Program-made: the position numbers and the translations under genes
Shown here: one piece after another, positions 38,030-47,724 of the stretch
How the letters are laid out: each line of letters opens with the position of its first letter
How positions within the stretch are numbered: the stretch's first letter is position 1
Source of the DNA: Haloarcula regularis
GTDB taxonomy: Archaea; Halobacteriota; Halobacteria; Halobacteriales; Haloarculaceae
Assembly (NCBI RefSeq): GCF_029338315.1
Contig: NZ_CP119794.1
Coordinates: forward strand, 1,302,001-1,366,000
Direction: 5' to 3'
DNA length: 64,000 nucleotides
The notes under the pieces: model-generated
Told to the model about the DNA's origin: nothing
What the model saw: only the letters and a program-made list of their open reading frames with translations
Databases searched by the model: none

Positions 38030-38567
38030 TCAGATGGCGGTGTCGTGACGGTCGTCGAAGTTCCGTTCCCGGCGGTACTGGTCGACGAACGCCGCGACGT
38101 CGAACTGGAGCATCTGCTGTTCGAACTCCTCGACTACCACGTCGTCCTCGGCGTGGCTGACCGCGTGCTCCATCAGCTCCACGAGCAGTTCGACGACGAT
38201 CTCGTGGAGGCGCCGCGAGTCGAAGTCGGTCACCCACGCCAGCGCAAAGCCCACAGCGCCGTCGTCGGACGCGTCGGCCACGGCGACCTGGTCGGGAAAC
38301 TCCTCGATGACGACGCCCATGAGGTGAGCCATCGTGAACTGCTCGTGGTCGTCGGCCGGTTCGATGGTCTCGGTGAGTATCTCCTCTTAGGAACTCGGGG
38401 ACGAAGCGGGCCAGCGGATGGGCGTCCAGGACGACGGCGTGAGTCCCCCCGCAGTCGCAGTCGAACTCCCGGATGCCCATGTGGAGGTCGTCGTGGGTGT
38501 CGACCACCTCGCCACAGGGGAGTTCGAGTTCGGACTCGCGGCCCCCGGGAACGCGCGGTTCTGCCAT
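38030..38567 (-). pseudogene. DUF5815 family protein, frameshifted
   Basis: Matches the haloarchaeal DUF5815 pattern: MAEPRVPGG start, FDCDCGGTHAVVLDAHP with a Cys pair, then MAHLMGVVIEEFPDQ and the C-terminal DFDSRRLHEIVVELLVELMEHAVSHAED. The frame shifts at about 38385-38392, where the coding strand reads TTCCTAAGAGGAG; removing one A restores FLEEILTE and a 178-residue protein. The Cys-x-Cys segment may bind a metal. Function unknown. Confidence 0.75.
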
Positions 38568-38619
38568 TGCCGGAGAGTGGGTCCTCGCGTGGTTAAAAGC
38601 CGCGATACCGGCCGGGAGG

Positions 38620-39390
38620 TCACAACGCCTCGTCGATAGAGGGAGCGGGGCCGGGCGCGTGGCCGGTGGCGACACGGCGGTAGGCGCTTGTCACGACGGC
38701 GATGCCGAAGACGGTCACCAGTTGCGAGAGCGCCGTCGTCACCAGCGTGACCGCGAGCGACTGGCCCGGAATCCCCACCAACTGGAGCGGCAGCGACACG
38801 ACGACGCCCAGGACGAACAGCACCGCCGCCAGTGCGAGGACCGGGACGGCGTTGTCCGTCACCAGGCGGATGCTCTCGCGAATGGCCTCGAGGACGCCAC
38901 TGTCGTTCAGCGCGATCTCCTGGCGGACGAAAAAGAACAGGAGGGCGAGGACGACGCCGGGGAGGACGAACACCAGCGTCCCGAGTGCGACAGCGACGGC
39001 CGTCAGCACGGCGGCGACCAGCGCCGTCACCATCGTCGGCCCCAGGTCGGCCGTGACCGCCGGGTCGAAGACGTCCGCCTCGCTGGCGAACAGGCGGATG
39101 GCGAGGATACGGAGGAGCTCACCGGCGGCAAACAGCACGACGAGCAGGGCGAAGACGGCACCGAGCGAGAGGTCGAGCGCCAGCGGCGACTGGGTCGGTA
39201 CCGCCGGCGGGGCCCGGGTCGCACCGGGGAGCACGGCGGCCAGCGACCGGTCGATGGCTGGAGACGCAGACTGCCAGAGGACGGTGTTGAGGAGGCTGTA
39301 GACGAGGAAGACGCCGAGGACCGTGACGCCGCGCCGGCTCAAGAGGTCGTCGAGGCCGTCCGCGAGCGCGGCACCGACTCGGAGAGTCAT
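38620..39390 (-). CDS. polytopic membrane protein (DUF7847-like)
   Basis: The 256-residue protein has about five to six hydrophobic segments arranged as in the DUF7847 (glycerophosphoryl diester phosphodiesterase membrane-domain-like) group. Strong helices include FALLVVLFAAGELLRILAIRLF and LGTLVFVLPGVVLALLFFFV; the last ends before a short Pro-rich tail. No catalytic motif or signal cleavage site is visible. Family assignment is tentative. Confidence 0.65.
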   Translation of the reverse strand: MTLRVGAALADGLDDLLSRRGVTVLGVFLVYSLLNTVLWQSASPAIDRSLAAVLPGATRAPPAVPTQSPLALDLSLGAVFALLVVLFAAGELLRILAIRLFASEADVFDPAVTADLGPTMVTALVAAVLTAVAVALGTLVFVLPGVVLALLFFFVRQEIALNDSGVLEAIRESIRLVTDNAVPVLALAAVLFVLGVVVSLPLQLVGIPGQSLAVTLVTTALSQLVTVFGIAVVTSAYRRVATGHAPGPAPSIDEAL

Positions 39391-39441
39391 GTCACATCCG
39401 GCGCGTGACGGAAAGATAAATCTGGCTGAACGTCGCCCGTG

Positions 39442-39837
39442 TCAGGGCCAGTCGTCGCGCCGTTCGTCCTCGTCGTCCGTCGCGTCGGGCGCCTGGGGTT
39501 CGCCCAGCTCCCACCCCGCGGCCGCCGCGGCGTCCTCGACGGACAGGTACTCCCACCCGACCGACTCGGCCAGTTCGGCGTCGTCCGCGCCGGTGCCGAC
39601 GAAGACGTGACGGTCGGTGTCGAACTGGTCTCGGACGTTGGTGAGGCTCTCCTCGCGGCCGCGTGGGCCCGAGAAGAAGTCCTGCCGGATGCGGTGTTTC
39701 CGCGTGAAGTTCGTCACCACGTAGGTTGGCTGTTCGGAGATGACACCGACGTACTCCGACCACTGGCGCGCGTCGGTGAACACGCTGTCGGGATAGGCCA
39801 GTTGCTTGAGGGCGTCTAAGTCGAACGCGAGGGTCAT
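39442..39837 (-). CDS. DUF7124 family haloarchaeal protein
   Basis: The 131-residue protein resembles DUF7124: MTLAFDLDALKQLAYPDS start, TYVVTNFTRKHRIRQDFFSG middle, GWEYLSVEDAAAAAGWEL near the end, then an acidic tail. No membrane segments. The ATG at 39837 is chosen; the frame is open to an ATG at 39858 (seven more residues), which some homologues may use. Function unknown. Confidence 0.7.
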   Translation of the reverse strand: MTLAFDLDALKQLAYPDSVFTDARQWSEYVGVISEQPTYVVTNFTRKHRIRQDFFSGPRGREESLTNVRDQFDTDRHVFVGTGADDAELAESVGWEYLSVEDAAAAAGWELGEPQAPDATDDEDERRDDWP

Positions 39838-39909
39838 ATCGCCGCTGCCGCCGTCCATGTCGCAAAGAGCGGGGGCGGCGGAAAAAAGCGCGTCGTTCTC
39901 GAGAGCGGG

Positions 39910-40128
39910 TCAGTCCCGGTCGCGGTCTTCCCGTTCGAGCATCGCCGCCTCCCGCTGGACGGCGGCCAGTTCCCGCTCCGCCTCGGGGTTGCCGCCACCG
40001 TGGCCGGTCAGGACCGAGGCGTCGAGGACGGACCGCACGAAGCCGCCGTCGTCGGCGTCCTCGGCGTCCGCGTCGGATCCCGCCTCGAGACGGCGGCCCC
40101 ACAGGCGGTCGAGGAGCGAACGGAGCAT
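39910..40128 (-). CDS. small acidic hypothetical protein
   Basis: A 72-residue frame with an amphipathic N-terminal helix (MLRSLLDRLWGRRLEAG), an acidic middle and a charged C-terminal helix (EAERELAAVQREAAML). Codon use fits a real gene and it lies in a same-strand run between two conserved genes. No family recognised. Confidence 0.5.
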   Translation of the reverse strand: MLRSLLDRLWGRRLEAGSDADAEDADDGGFVRSVLDASVLTGHGGGNPEAERELAAVQREAAMLEREDRDRD

Positions 40129-40177
40129 ACGCGTGCTACGGGCGGGAGCGAGAAAACGGTGGCGACGGTGTCGGTGT

Positions 40178-41428
40178 CTACTCGGCGGTGGCGGGCGCGG
40201 CTTCCTTCACGGCCTCGAGGTCGACTTCCTTCTCCAAGAGCATCTCCTTCTTCTCGGCGACCAGGCGCTCCTCGCGGATGAGCTTCTTGAACTTCGACTG
40301 CTGGGAGAGGTCGCCGATGAGCACGCCGCCGATGAGCTGGCCGTTCTCGAAGGCGAGCCGGCGCCACTCGCTGTCGGAGTACTTCCGTTCGGCCTCGTCG
40401 TCGCCGCGGGCGGGGTGGCCAAAGGAGAGGAAGGGGAAGTCGAAGTGCGTAATCGAGTACGAGGAGACCCAGCGGAACTCCTTTGCCTCGTCGTCTGCGA
40501 CCATGTTCTGGCCGGCGACCGAGCCCTGCTCTTTCGCCGACCCCCAGGCGCCGTTCTGGGCCCGCGAGTTCAGGATGGTGTCGTAGAACTGCGTGATGTC
40601 CCCGGCTGCGTAGACGTCCTCGGCGGCGGTCTGCATGTACTCGTCGACGACGACGCCGTCGTCCAGTTCGATGTCGGTGTCGCCGAGGAACTCCGTGTTG
40701 AAGTTGAGGCCGATGGCGACGCCGGCCCACTCGCCGTCGTAGTGGTTGCCGTCGGGGTCGACGGCGCCGGTGACGTGCCCGTCGTCGTCGACCTCGAAGC
40801 GGTCGACGCCGGACTCGAAGACCGGTTCGACGCCGTTCTCGCGCAGGGCGTCGTGGATGATCTCCGCGCCGTCCTCCGAGAGCGCGTAGCGCCACCAGCG
40901 GTTGCCACGCATCAGGTACTTCGCGTCCACTCCCTGGGCGGCACAGACCGCCGCCAGATCGATGCCCAGCAGGCCGGCGCCGACGATGATGCCCTGCTCG
41001 GCGTCCTCGGCGTGTTCGGCGATGCGGCGGGCGTCCTGGAACGTCCAGAAGTGGTCGATGCCGTCGGCGTCCGAGTTCTCGACGGGCAGCTGGGCGGGCG
41101 TCCCGCCGGTGGCGACGAGGAGTTTGTCGTACTCGTAGGTGTCGCCCGTGTGGGTGTTGACCTCGTGAGCGTCGGTGTCGATGTCGGTCACGTGGGTGTT
41201 GAGCTGCAGGTCGATGTCGCGGTCGTCGTACCACTCGGGGTCGTGGATGGAGATTGGGGCCTCGGGGAGCTTGCCCTTCGCGAACTCCTTGATGAGGATA
41301 CGGTTGTACAGCGCCTCGCCCTCGTCGGTGAGGACGGTCACTGACGCGTCCGGATCCTTCTCCCGGATTGTCTCGGCCGCGGAGGCTCCCGCGATGCCGT
41401 CACCGATAATCACGTGCGACGTGCTCAT
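40178..41428 (-). CDS. FAD/NAD(P)-dependent oxidoreductase (rubredoxin/nitrite-reductase type)
   Basis: The 416-residue protein has the two-dinucleotide-binding layout: FAD motif VIIGDGIAGASAAETIRE at the start, a second Rossmann fold GIIVGAGLLGIDLAA for NAD(P)H, and the FAD-closing VYAAGDITQFYD. There is no redox Cys pair, so it belongs to the rubredoxin/ferredoxin reductase-like group rather than disulfide reductases. A Lys/Glu-rich helix forms the C-terminus. Start is the ATG at 41428 directly before the FAD motif. Electron acceptor unknown. Confidence 0.85.
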   Translation of the reverse strand: MSTSHVIIGDGIAGASAAETIREKDPDASVTVLTDEGEALYNRILIKEFAKGKLPEAPISIHDPEWYDDRDIDLQLNTHVTDIDTDAHEVNTHTGDTYEYDKLLVATGGTPAQLPVENSDADGIDHFWTFQDARRIAEHAEDAEQGIIVGAGLLGIDLAAVCAAQGVDAKYLMRGNRWWRYALSEDGAEIIHDALRENGVEPVFESGVDRFEVDDDGHVTGAVDPDGNHYDGEWAGVAIGLNFNTEFLGDTDIELDDGVVVDEYMQTAAEDVYAAGDITQFYDTILNSRAQNGAWGSAKEQGSVAGQNMVADDEAKEFRWVSSYSITHFDFPFLSFGHPARGDDEAERKYSDSEWRRLAFENGQLIGGVLIGDLSQQSKFKKLIREERLVAEKKEMLLEKEVDLEAVKEAAPATAE

Positions 41429-41558
41429 GCACGACGGTAGAGGATAGGGCCTAATGTGGATTGCTATCTGGGTATCGTTTGCGAAAGCCGGCGGAGGGCG
41501 GTCGAGAGCGGGTAGAGTCGGGGATTTCAAGACCACACAGTCCATAGGCCGGGTCGAG

Positions 41559-42161
41559 ATGAAGCTCCACCAGAACCCGCGCCACTGGGCGAGCAAGAAG
41601 GCGCTGACCACCCCCGGGATCCGGTCGGTCGCCAACTACGGGCTCGTGAAACTCCACACCAAGATATTCATCGGGAAGGCCGACGAGGCCCGCCGGGAGG
41701 AACGGCGCGACCATCTCGACGACTTCTTCGACGCCACGATGGACACCTACGTGGCGGCGCTCCAGGCCGACTACTCGGAGGCCGAGGCCCGCGAGATAAC
41801 GCACCTCCAGGCTAACTTCGACTTCTACAACCACGGGTGGACGGAGATGATGGAGATCCCCGTCGACGAACTCGAGGTCCACTACGAGCGCTACGCCGAC
41901 TTCTTCGAGACACACGACATCACCATCGACGACCCGCTCGGGGCCTTCGCACCGGCCGATGGCGTCGTCGAGGCCCCCTCGACGCCCGAGCGGCTCGAGG
42001 ACCCCGAGCACCCCCACGCCGTGGGCGGGTTCGCCGACGACGTCTACGTCGAGACCGAGGACGGCGACGTGGTCGTCGGCGGGACCGAGGAACCCGAGGA
42101 CGTCAGCGTCACCGACTCGCCGGTCGTCGACGACGACGTCGAGAACGCCCGGAGCGACTGA
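41559..42161 (+). CDS. DUF6149 family haloarchaeal protein
   Basis: The 200-residue protein resembles DUF6149: MKLHQNPRHWASKKALTTPG start, HLDDFFDATMDTYVAAL helix and FYNHGWTEMMEIP segment, with a very acidic tail. No membrane segments or catalytic motif. The ATG at 41559 is chosen over the open frame to 41454 because the preceding codons look like promoter sequence. Convergent with the lipoprotein series. Confidence 0.75.
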   Translation: MKLHQNPRHWASKKALTTPGIRSVANYGLVKLHTKIFIGKADEARREERRDHLDDFFDATMDTYVAALQADYSEAEAREITHLQANFDFYNHGWTEMMEIPVDELEVHYERYADFFETHDITIDDPLGAFAPADGVVEAPSTPERLEDPEHPHAVGGFADDVYVETEDGDVVVGGTEEPEDVSVTDSPVVDDDVENARSD

Positions 42162-42174
42162 GCCGGGCCCGGCG

Positions 42175-42953
42175 TCACCGGGAGCGTTCCGCGCCGCGGA
42201 CGTCGATGACGAACGGCGCCTGTAACGCGACGAGCCGGCCTCCCTCGTGGAAGCCGTGGACGCCAAACGAGTAGATTCCCTCCACGGCGTCGATGCTGAC
42301 GGTCCGCCGGACGGACCGCTCGGTCGCGGTTCCGTCGTCAGTCTCGTTCGCTGGACCGTCCCCGCTCTCGTCGCCGGTCGCGTTCCCGCTCCCGCCTCGG
42401 TCCATCCCTTCTCCCGCGGTCACGGTCGGCTGGGGCGACGTCTCGCCGTCCGTCCCGAGCGCGAGCGTCCAGCCGACCACCTCGTCGGCGCCGATCGTGA
42501 GTCTCCCGTCGCGGCGCCCCTCGCGAGGACGTTCCAGCCGTCCGGGTCGTTCCGAGCGAGCAGCCACCGTCCGGTCCGTGTCTCGAAGGGAGTCGTCGAG
42601 CGGTTCGTGAGGGTAAACGAGAGCCTGTCGTCGGGGCGTCGGGCCGGGCCGAGGATGAACGGGTTCTGGTCGGGGTACAGCTCGAGGCCGCCCGAGTAGG
42701 CCCGCGGCGAGCAGACGTACACGTCCGCGTCGCCGGGGAGCAACGGACAGCCCAGCGACGAGGGGAACTGGAAGACAGACACGGGGGTCGAAGAGGCCGT
42801 CGCCACCGTCGCTCGCTCGTCGTCGGGCTCGTCGCCGGTGGGGACCGGCGCGGGTGTGACCGAGCGCACTGGCTCCGGGGTCGTTCGGCCGGGACACCCG
42901 GCCAGGGCACCGAGCGAGGCCGCGACCGACGCGAGCAGTGTTCGGCGACGCAT
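42175..42953 (-). pseudogene. Tat-type lipoprotein, third of a tandem paralogous set, frameshifted
   Basis: A secreted lipoprotein: MRRRTLLASVAAS signal with lipobox LAGC, a VTPAPVP linker, then a beta-rich domain (FILGPARRPDDRLSFTLTN). The frame breaks at about 42522-42527; one more G gives LAEGRRDGRLTIGADE and a 259-residue protein. It is the last of three same-strand genes (spacing about 50 bases) that share signal and linker, so probably an operon. It differs more from the other two than they do from each other. Confidence 0.72.
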
Positions 42954-43003
42954 ACGACTCCTTGACTGGCCAGCGGTTTGGGTTGTTCGCCGCGTGCGCG
43001 GGT

Positions 43004-43621
43004 TCACCCGTTCGAGACGACGTCGAAGAAGGCGAGACACTCGGAGTAGAGCGCCGACGCGTCCCCGACCGTCTGGACGCCCAGTGCGTACCGCCCGGGC
43101 GAGAGGTCGGCGACGACGGACTCGATGCGGTCGGTGCTGTAGTGGTCGACGGTGTCCAGCACCCAGTAGAACCGCTCGCCGGGTTCGAGGCGGCGGACCG
43201 GGTCCCGCCCGGCGGCCGTCGCGACGCCCGTCCACTCGTCGCCGCGCTTTCGCAGGAGGTACCAGCTGTCGGCGAACACCGAGAGGAGCCCGCTGGCGGT
43301 CCACTGGAGCGTGAACCGCACCGGCGTGAGGAGGCGGTCGCCGTCCAGGCGCGCGACGGCCCGGTCCGGCGTCAGTCTGAGGCTGGCGTCCGACGGCTGG
43401 GTGTGTGAACAGACGGTCTGGTGGGTGCGGTGGTCGATGGTGGGACAGCCCTCCGCCGCGAAGCGACGGCGGCCGACGCCGGGCGTCGCTTCCTCGGTCG
43501 GCACCGGCGCGGGAGTCACCGTCTCTCGGTCCGCCGAGTCGTCGCTCCCGCGGCCGGCAGCGAAACCGCCACACCCGGCAAACAGGCCCGTCACCCCGGC
43601 GAGGAACGCGCGGCGTCGCAT
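43004..43621 (-). CDS. Tat-type lipoprotein, second of a tandem paralogous set
   Basis: The 205-residue protein has the signal MRRRAFLAGVTGLFAGC with the lipobox Cys at residue 17, the VTPAPVP linker, then CPTIDHRTHQTVCSHTQPSD and a C-terminal domain containing GERFYWVLDTVDHY and LSPGRYALGVQTVG. It is clearly homologous along its whole length to the next gene (DRAVARL, RTHQTVC/RTDQTVC, SPGRYA segments). The two Cys in the body may form a disulfide. Anchored on the outer face of the membrane; function unknown. Confidence 0.8.
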   Translation of the reverse strand: MRRRAFLAGVTGLFAGCGGFAAGRGSDDSADRETVTPAPVPTEEATPGVGRRRFAAEGCPTIDHRTHQTVCSHTQPSDASLRLTPDRAVARLDGDRLLTPVRFTLQWTASGLLSVFADSWYLLRKRGDEWTGVATAAGRDPVRRLEPGERFYWVLDTVDHYSTDRIESVVADLSPGRYALGVQTVGDASALYSECLAFFDVVSNG

Positions 43622-43669
43622 ACCCGCCGTACGGACCGAACCCCCAAGAGTGCCATGCCCGCGCGTCAG

Positions 43670-44290
43670 CTACCCGGGTGTCCCGTCGTCCTCCGGCGCG
43701 ACCACGTCGAAGAGGACGACCGACTCTGTGTGGAGCCGCGACTCGCCGCCGACGGTCTGGACGGCGAAGGCGTACCGGCCGGGCGAGAGCGGGACGGCCA
43801 CCGAGACTGTCGCCGCCCCGGTGTCGTGGGACCGCGTGTCGAGCACCCAGTGGAACTGGTCCCCGCCGTCGATACGGACGACGGGGTCGCCGGCGGCGGC
43901 TGTCTCGACGCCGGTCCAGCCGTCGCCGTCGCGCCGGCGGAGGTACCAGGTCCGGGCGAACACGGCGAGGGGTCCCTCCAGCGACCACGACAGCGTCACC
44001 CGGAGCGGGTCCGCGAGGCGGTCGTCGACGAGCCGTGCCACGGCCCGGTCCGTCGTGAACCGGAGGCCCGAGTCAGCCGGTTGCGTGTGGCCACAGACGG
44101 TCTGGTCGGTGCGCCGGTCGAACCGGGGGCAGAACTCGTCCGCGAAGTGCCGCCGCGGGGCCACCGCCGTCGGAGAGGGTACCGGGGCCGGCGTCACCGT
44201 CACCCCGTCGCCGTCGGTGGTGTCTGACCCGGGGCTCCCACACCCGGCGAACAGGCCCGCGACCCCGACGAGGAGCGACCGGCGACGCAT
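43670..44290 (-). CDS. Tat-type lipoprotein, first of a tandem paralogous set
   Basis: The 206-residue protein has signal MRRRSLLVGVAGLFAGC, linker VTPAPVP, the pair of body Cys (CPRFDRRTDQTVCGHTQPADSG) and LSPGRYAFAVQTVGGES. It is a full-length paralogue of the gene at 43004-43621. Both conserve a WYLxR strand (TWYLRR, SWYLLR). Being upstream of the set, it likely carries the operon promoter. Function unknown. Confidence 0.8.
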   Translation of the reverse strand: MRRRSLLVGVAGLFAGCGSPGSDTTDGDGVTVTPAPVPSPTAVAPRRHFADEFCPRFDRRTDQTVCGHTQPADSGLRFTTDRAVARLVDDRLADPLRVTLSWSLEGPLAVFARTWYLRRRDGDGWTGVETAAAGDPVVRIDGGDQFHWVLDTRSHDTGAATVSVAVPLSPGRYAFAVQTVGGESRLHTESVVLFDVVAPEDDGTPG

Positions 44291-44336
44291 CTACCGGCAC
44301 GTGGGGAGCCAGCACAAAGAATGGGCGACCTCGGCG

Positions 44337-45685
44337 CTACTCCCGGCCGACCGACTGCTCGACGCCGGGCGCGGCGGCCTCCCGCTCAGTGATGCGGTCG
44401 GCACACTCGTAGCCGGCGACGATGGCGCCGTTGAGGCTCCGCTCGGGGTACTGCGCCCGCGAGGCCATCCCGGCGTAGTAGACCCCCTCGGCCACCGCCT
44501 CGCCCAGGTCGTAGGGGACCACCATGTCGAGGTAGCCCCGCTCGTAGACCGGCGCCGTCCGGGGGTTGCGCGCCGTGCGGACCCAGTCGACCGACTCGCG
44601 GTCGAAGTCCGGAAAGAGGTCCTCGATGCCCGAGAGCCACGTCTCGCGGACCGCGTCGTCGTCCTGCTGCCAGATGGCCTCCGCGGGGTCCTGGACGTAG
44701 CGGGCGACGTAGAGCAGGTGCTCGCCGCCGTATCGCTCGGCGGGGACGAAGTTCGTGTGCTCGATGAGCGCGCCGAAGGGCGCCTCGTCGGCGATGTTGA
44801 GCCAGTAGGTGTCCAGCAGCGACTCGTCCATGCTGACGACCGAACAGACGGTCCCCTGAAAGTCGATGTCACAGGGGTAGCCCGTCAGCTCCTCCAGGAC
44901 GTTCGGCATCGTCGCGACGACGACCCCGTCGACCTCGTGGGTTCGGGTCCCGTCGTCGCTCTCGGCGGTCAGGGCCGAGACGCGGCCGTCCGTCGTCTCG
45001 AGGTCGGTGACTCTGGTTCCCGACTCGATGTTCTCGGGACCGACAGCGTCGACCAGCGCGTCGAGCAGGCGGCCGAACCCACCGTCGAGATAGCCCAGAA
45101 TCTCGCCGTTCAGGATGTCCCGCTCCCCGCGGAACTTCACGCGGCCCAGGAGCCACGCGGCGCTGACGTCGTCTTTCCGGTCGCCGAACTTCGCGTCCAG
45201 CAGCGGTTCGAAGAAGTTGTCGTAGACCCCCCGCGTCGTGTGCTCGACGACGAACGCCTCGATCGGGACGTCCTCGTAGTCCTCCAGGCGCTCGTAACTG
45301 TCGAAGGAGGGGACGCCGCCGCGGACGTCGACGTCGAGGACGAGCATCCCCAGCCGGAATTTGTCGTACAGCGAGAGGTGTAGGCCAGGATCTCCCAGGG
45401 CGTGTCCATCGGGTGGACCACGCCGTCGACGTAGTAGGCGTTCTCGCCCACGCGCCACTCCACGTCGTCGCCCAGGCCCAGTTCCGCGGCCAGCTCGACG
45501 ATGGTCTCCTCGGACTTCGAGAGGTGGTGGTAGAATTTCTCGATGGGATCGCCGGCCGTCTCGTAGACGGCGGCCAGCCCCCCGAGGTCGTCGCTGGCCT
45601 CGAAGACGCGGACCTCGTGGCCGCGCTGTTGCAGCCGATAGGCCGCAGCCAGTCCGGCGATGCCGCCGCCGACGACGCCAATCAT
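44337..45685 (-). pseudogene. FAD-dependent amine oxidase / phytoene-desaturase-like protein, frameshifted
   Basis: Starts with the FAD-binding VVGGGIAGLAAAYRLQQRGH motif followed by VFEASDDLGG, the arrangement of amine oxidases, protoporphyrinogen oxidases and carotenoid desaturases; the C-terminal half contains YYAGMASRAQYPERSLNGAI, the FAD-closing segment. The frame changes at about 45377-45378; one more G on the plus strand gives LAYTLSLYDKFRLG and a single 449-residue protein. Haloarchaea have several such enzymes for carotenoid or quinone-related chemistry; substrate unknown. Divergent from thrB. Confidence 0.8.
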
Positions 45686-45798
45686 ACCCTGGCGTATCCG
45701 GGGCCCGCGGATTTACCTTGTGTTTTTGGGCTGTCACCCCGTGGCCGGGGTTGGAGCGGTTCGCTACCTTTTTGCCGTCACTGGAAAAATTCGCAGGC

Positions 45799-46673
45799 AT
45801 GCTGACCGTCCGGGCGCCGGCGACCAGCGCGAACCTCGGGAGTGGCTTCGACGTCTTCGGCGTCGCGCTGGAGCGGCCGGCGGACGTCGTCCGCCTCTCG
45901 AAGGCCGACCGGACGACAATCGAGGTGACGGGCGCGGGGAGCCAGTTCATCCCCGAGGACCCCGAGAAAAACACCGTCGGGGCCGTGGCGGAGGCGCTCG
46001 AGGCGCCCGCACACATCCAGATCGACAAGGGCGTCCGCCCGGCCTCCGGACTCGGCTCGTCGGCTGCCAGCGCCGCCGCGGCCGCCGTCGGCCTCAACGA
46101 ACTGTACGACCGCGGGTACACCCGCGAGGAGCTGGTCCCCATCGCCGCGAAGGGCGAGGCCGTCGTCTCGGGCGACGCCCACGACGACAACGTCGCGCCC
46201 TCGATAATGGGCGGGTTCACCATCGCGACGCCCGACGGCGTCACCCAGGTCGACGCGGACATCCCGCTGGTGGCCTGTCTCCCCGACATCGTCGTCTCGA
46301 CGCGGGACGCCCGCAGGGTGGTCCCCGAGCAAGCACGCGTCGAGCAACTGGTCGAGACCGTCGGCAACGCGGCGACGCTGACGACCGGGATGCACCGCGA
46401 CGACCCGGCCCTCGTCGGCCAGGGGATGCACGACAGCGTGGTGACGCCGGCCCGGGCGAAGCTCATCGACGGGTACGCACAGGTCCGGGAGGCCGCGCTC
46501 GCGGCGGGCGCGACCGGCGTCACCATCTCCGGGGCCGGTCCCACCGTCATCGCGGCGTGTCACGGCGGGGATCAGCGGGCCATCGCGAGCGCGATGCTCG
46601 ACGCCTTCGGTGACCGCGGTGTCGACGCCCGCGTCTACCAGACCCGCATCGGGTCGGGCGCGGACTGTTCTGA
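45799..46673 (+). CDS. thrB: homoserine kinase (probable frameshift at the 3' end)
   Basis: GHMP-family kinase of threonine synthesis: [18 protein letters not shown] start, ATP loop [16 protein letters not shown]-terminal [15 protein letters not shown]. As read, the frame runs 232 bases past the expected end, to 46905, antisense to the next gene. If one G is missing in GCGCGGAC near 46659-46663 the protein ends GAGLF at the TGA at 46671-46673, giving 291 residues, the usual length, and a seven-base gap to the convergent stop. I annotate that expected end. Enzyme identity is firm; the end is inferred. Confidence 0.85.
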
Positions 46674-46680
46674 CGAGGGG

Positions 46681-46896
46681 CTACCAGAACCCCAAGTCGC
46701 GCTCGTTGGGCGTCTCGTCCATCGGGGTGTCGCAGTCGGGGCAGGTGTCCCTGTCCTCGACGATGAACGTCTTCTCGCAGTCCGGGCAGGTGCGCAGGAT
46801 GGTCGTCGTCGGTTCCGGACCGTCGTCGGTGCCGTCGGTTTCCTCCTCTGTACCGTGGAAGAGCGCCAACACTTGTCGAAGCAGCGAGGACCCCAT
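46681..46896 (-). CDS. small zinc-ribbon protein
   Basis: A 71-residue protein with an amphipathic N-terminal helix ([13 protein letters not shown]), an acidic linker and a C-terminal zinc ribbon of two CPDC pairs ([11 protein letters not shown] and [11 protein letters not shown]), ending GFW. It likely binds one zinc ion. An AAGAATATCAG box about 32 bases upstream of the ATG supports the start. Role unknown; convergent with thrB. Confidence 0.75.
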   Translation of the reverse strand: MGSSLLRQVLALFHGTEEETDGTDDGPEPTTTILRTCPDCEKTFIVEDRDTCPDCDTPMDETPNERDLGFW

Positions 46897-47017
46897 TACG
46901 CGTAGAATTGTCGACGTTACTGATATTCTTTTTGACCGACTGATAGGGAACCCGACCGCCGCCCGACACCGAAGCGGTTTGGACAACCATTTAACGGGCG
47001 CCCGAGAACCGCCGAGT

Positions 47018-47668
47018 ATGTCGAACCCGCGAATCCTGATTCTGGGCCCGCCGGGAGCGGGCAAGGGGACACAGAGCGCGAACATCGCCGAGACCTACGG
47101 CGTCGAGCACGTCACGACCGGCGACGCGCTCCGCGCGAACAAGGACATGGACATCAGCGACATGGACACGGAGTACGACACCCCCCGCGAGTACATGGAG
47201 GCCGGCGATCTCGTGCCCGACGCGGTGGTCAACGCCATCGTCGAGGAGGCGCTGAACTCCGCCGACGGCTTCGTGCTGGACGGCTACCCGCGCAACCTCG
47301 ACCAGGCCGAGGAACTCGAGGACATGACCGACCTCGACGTGGTCCTGTCGCTCGAGGTCGCCCGCGAGGAGCTGGTCGACCGCCTGACCGGCCGGCGGGT
47401 GTGTGACGACTGTGGCGCGAACTTCCACGTCGAGTTCAGCCCGCCCGAGGAGGCGGGCGTCTGTGACGAGTGTGGCGGCGACCTCATCCAGCGCGACGAC
47501 GACAACGAGGCGTCCGTGCGCAACCGCCTGGACGTCTTCGACGAGAACACCGCGCCCGTCATCGCCCACTACGAGGACCACGCTGGCTTCGTCGCTATCG
47601 ACGGCGAGCAGGCGCCAGACGGCGTCTGGTCGGACATCCGGGACGCCATCGACGCCGAGACGGCCTGA
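47018..47668 (+). CDS. adk: adenylate kinase
   Basis: Catalyses ATP + AMP to 2 ADP. The 216-residue protein has P-loop GPPGAGKGT at residues 10-18, the AMP-binding TTGDALR segment, GYPRNLDQA, and a zinc-type LID with Cys pairs CDDCG and CDECG, the long form of the enzyme. It heads the conserved archaeal adk-DUF106-cmk-cbf5 series, all on one strand with short gaps. Confidence 0.94.
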   Translation: MSNPRILILGPPGAGKGTQSANIAETYGVEHVTTGDALRANKDMDISDMDTEYDTPREYMEAGDLVPDAVVNAIVEEALNSADGFVLDGYPRNLDQAEELEDMTDLDVVLSLEVAREELVDRLTGRRVCDDCGANFHVEFSPPEEAGVCDECGGDLIQRDDDNEASVRNRLDVFDENTAPVIAHYEDHAGFVAIDGEQAPDGVWSDIRDAIDAETA

Positions 47669-47724
47669 TCCCGCTCGCGCACGAACAGTAAACTTGATAA
47701 GCCGCCGTCGCTGAATACATCTCA

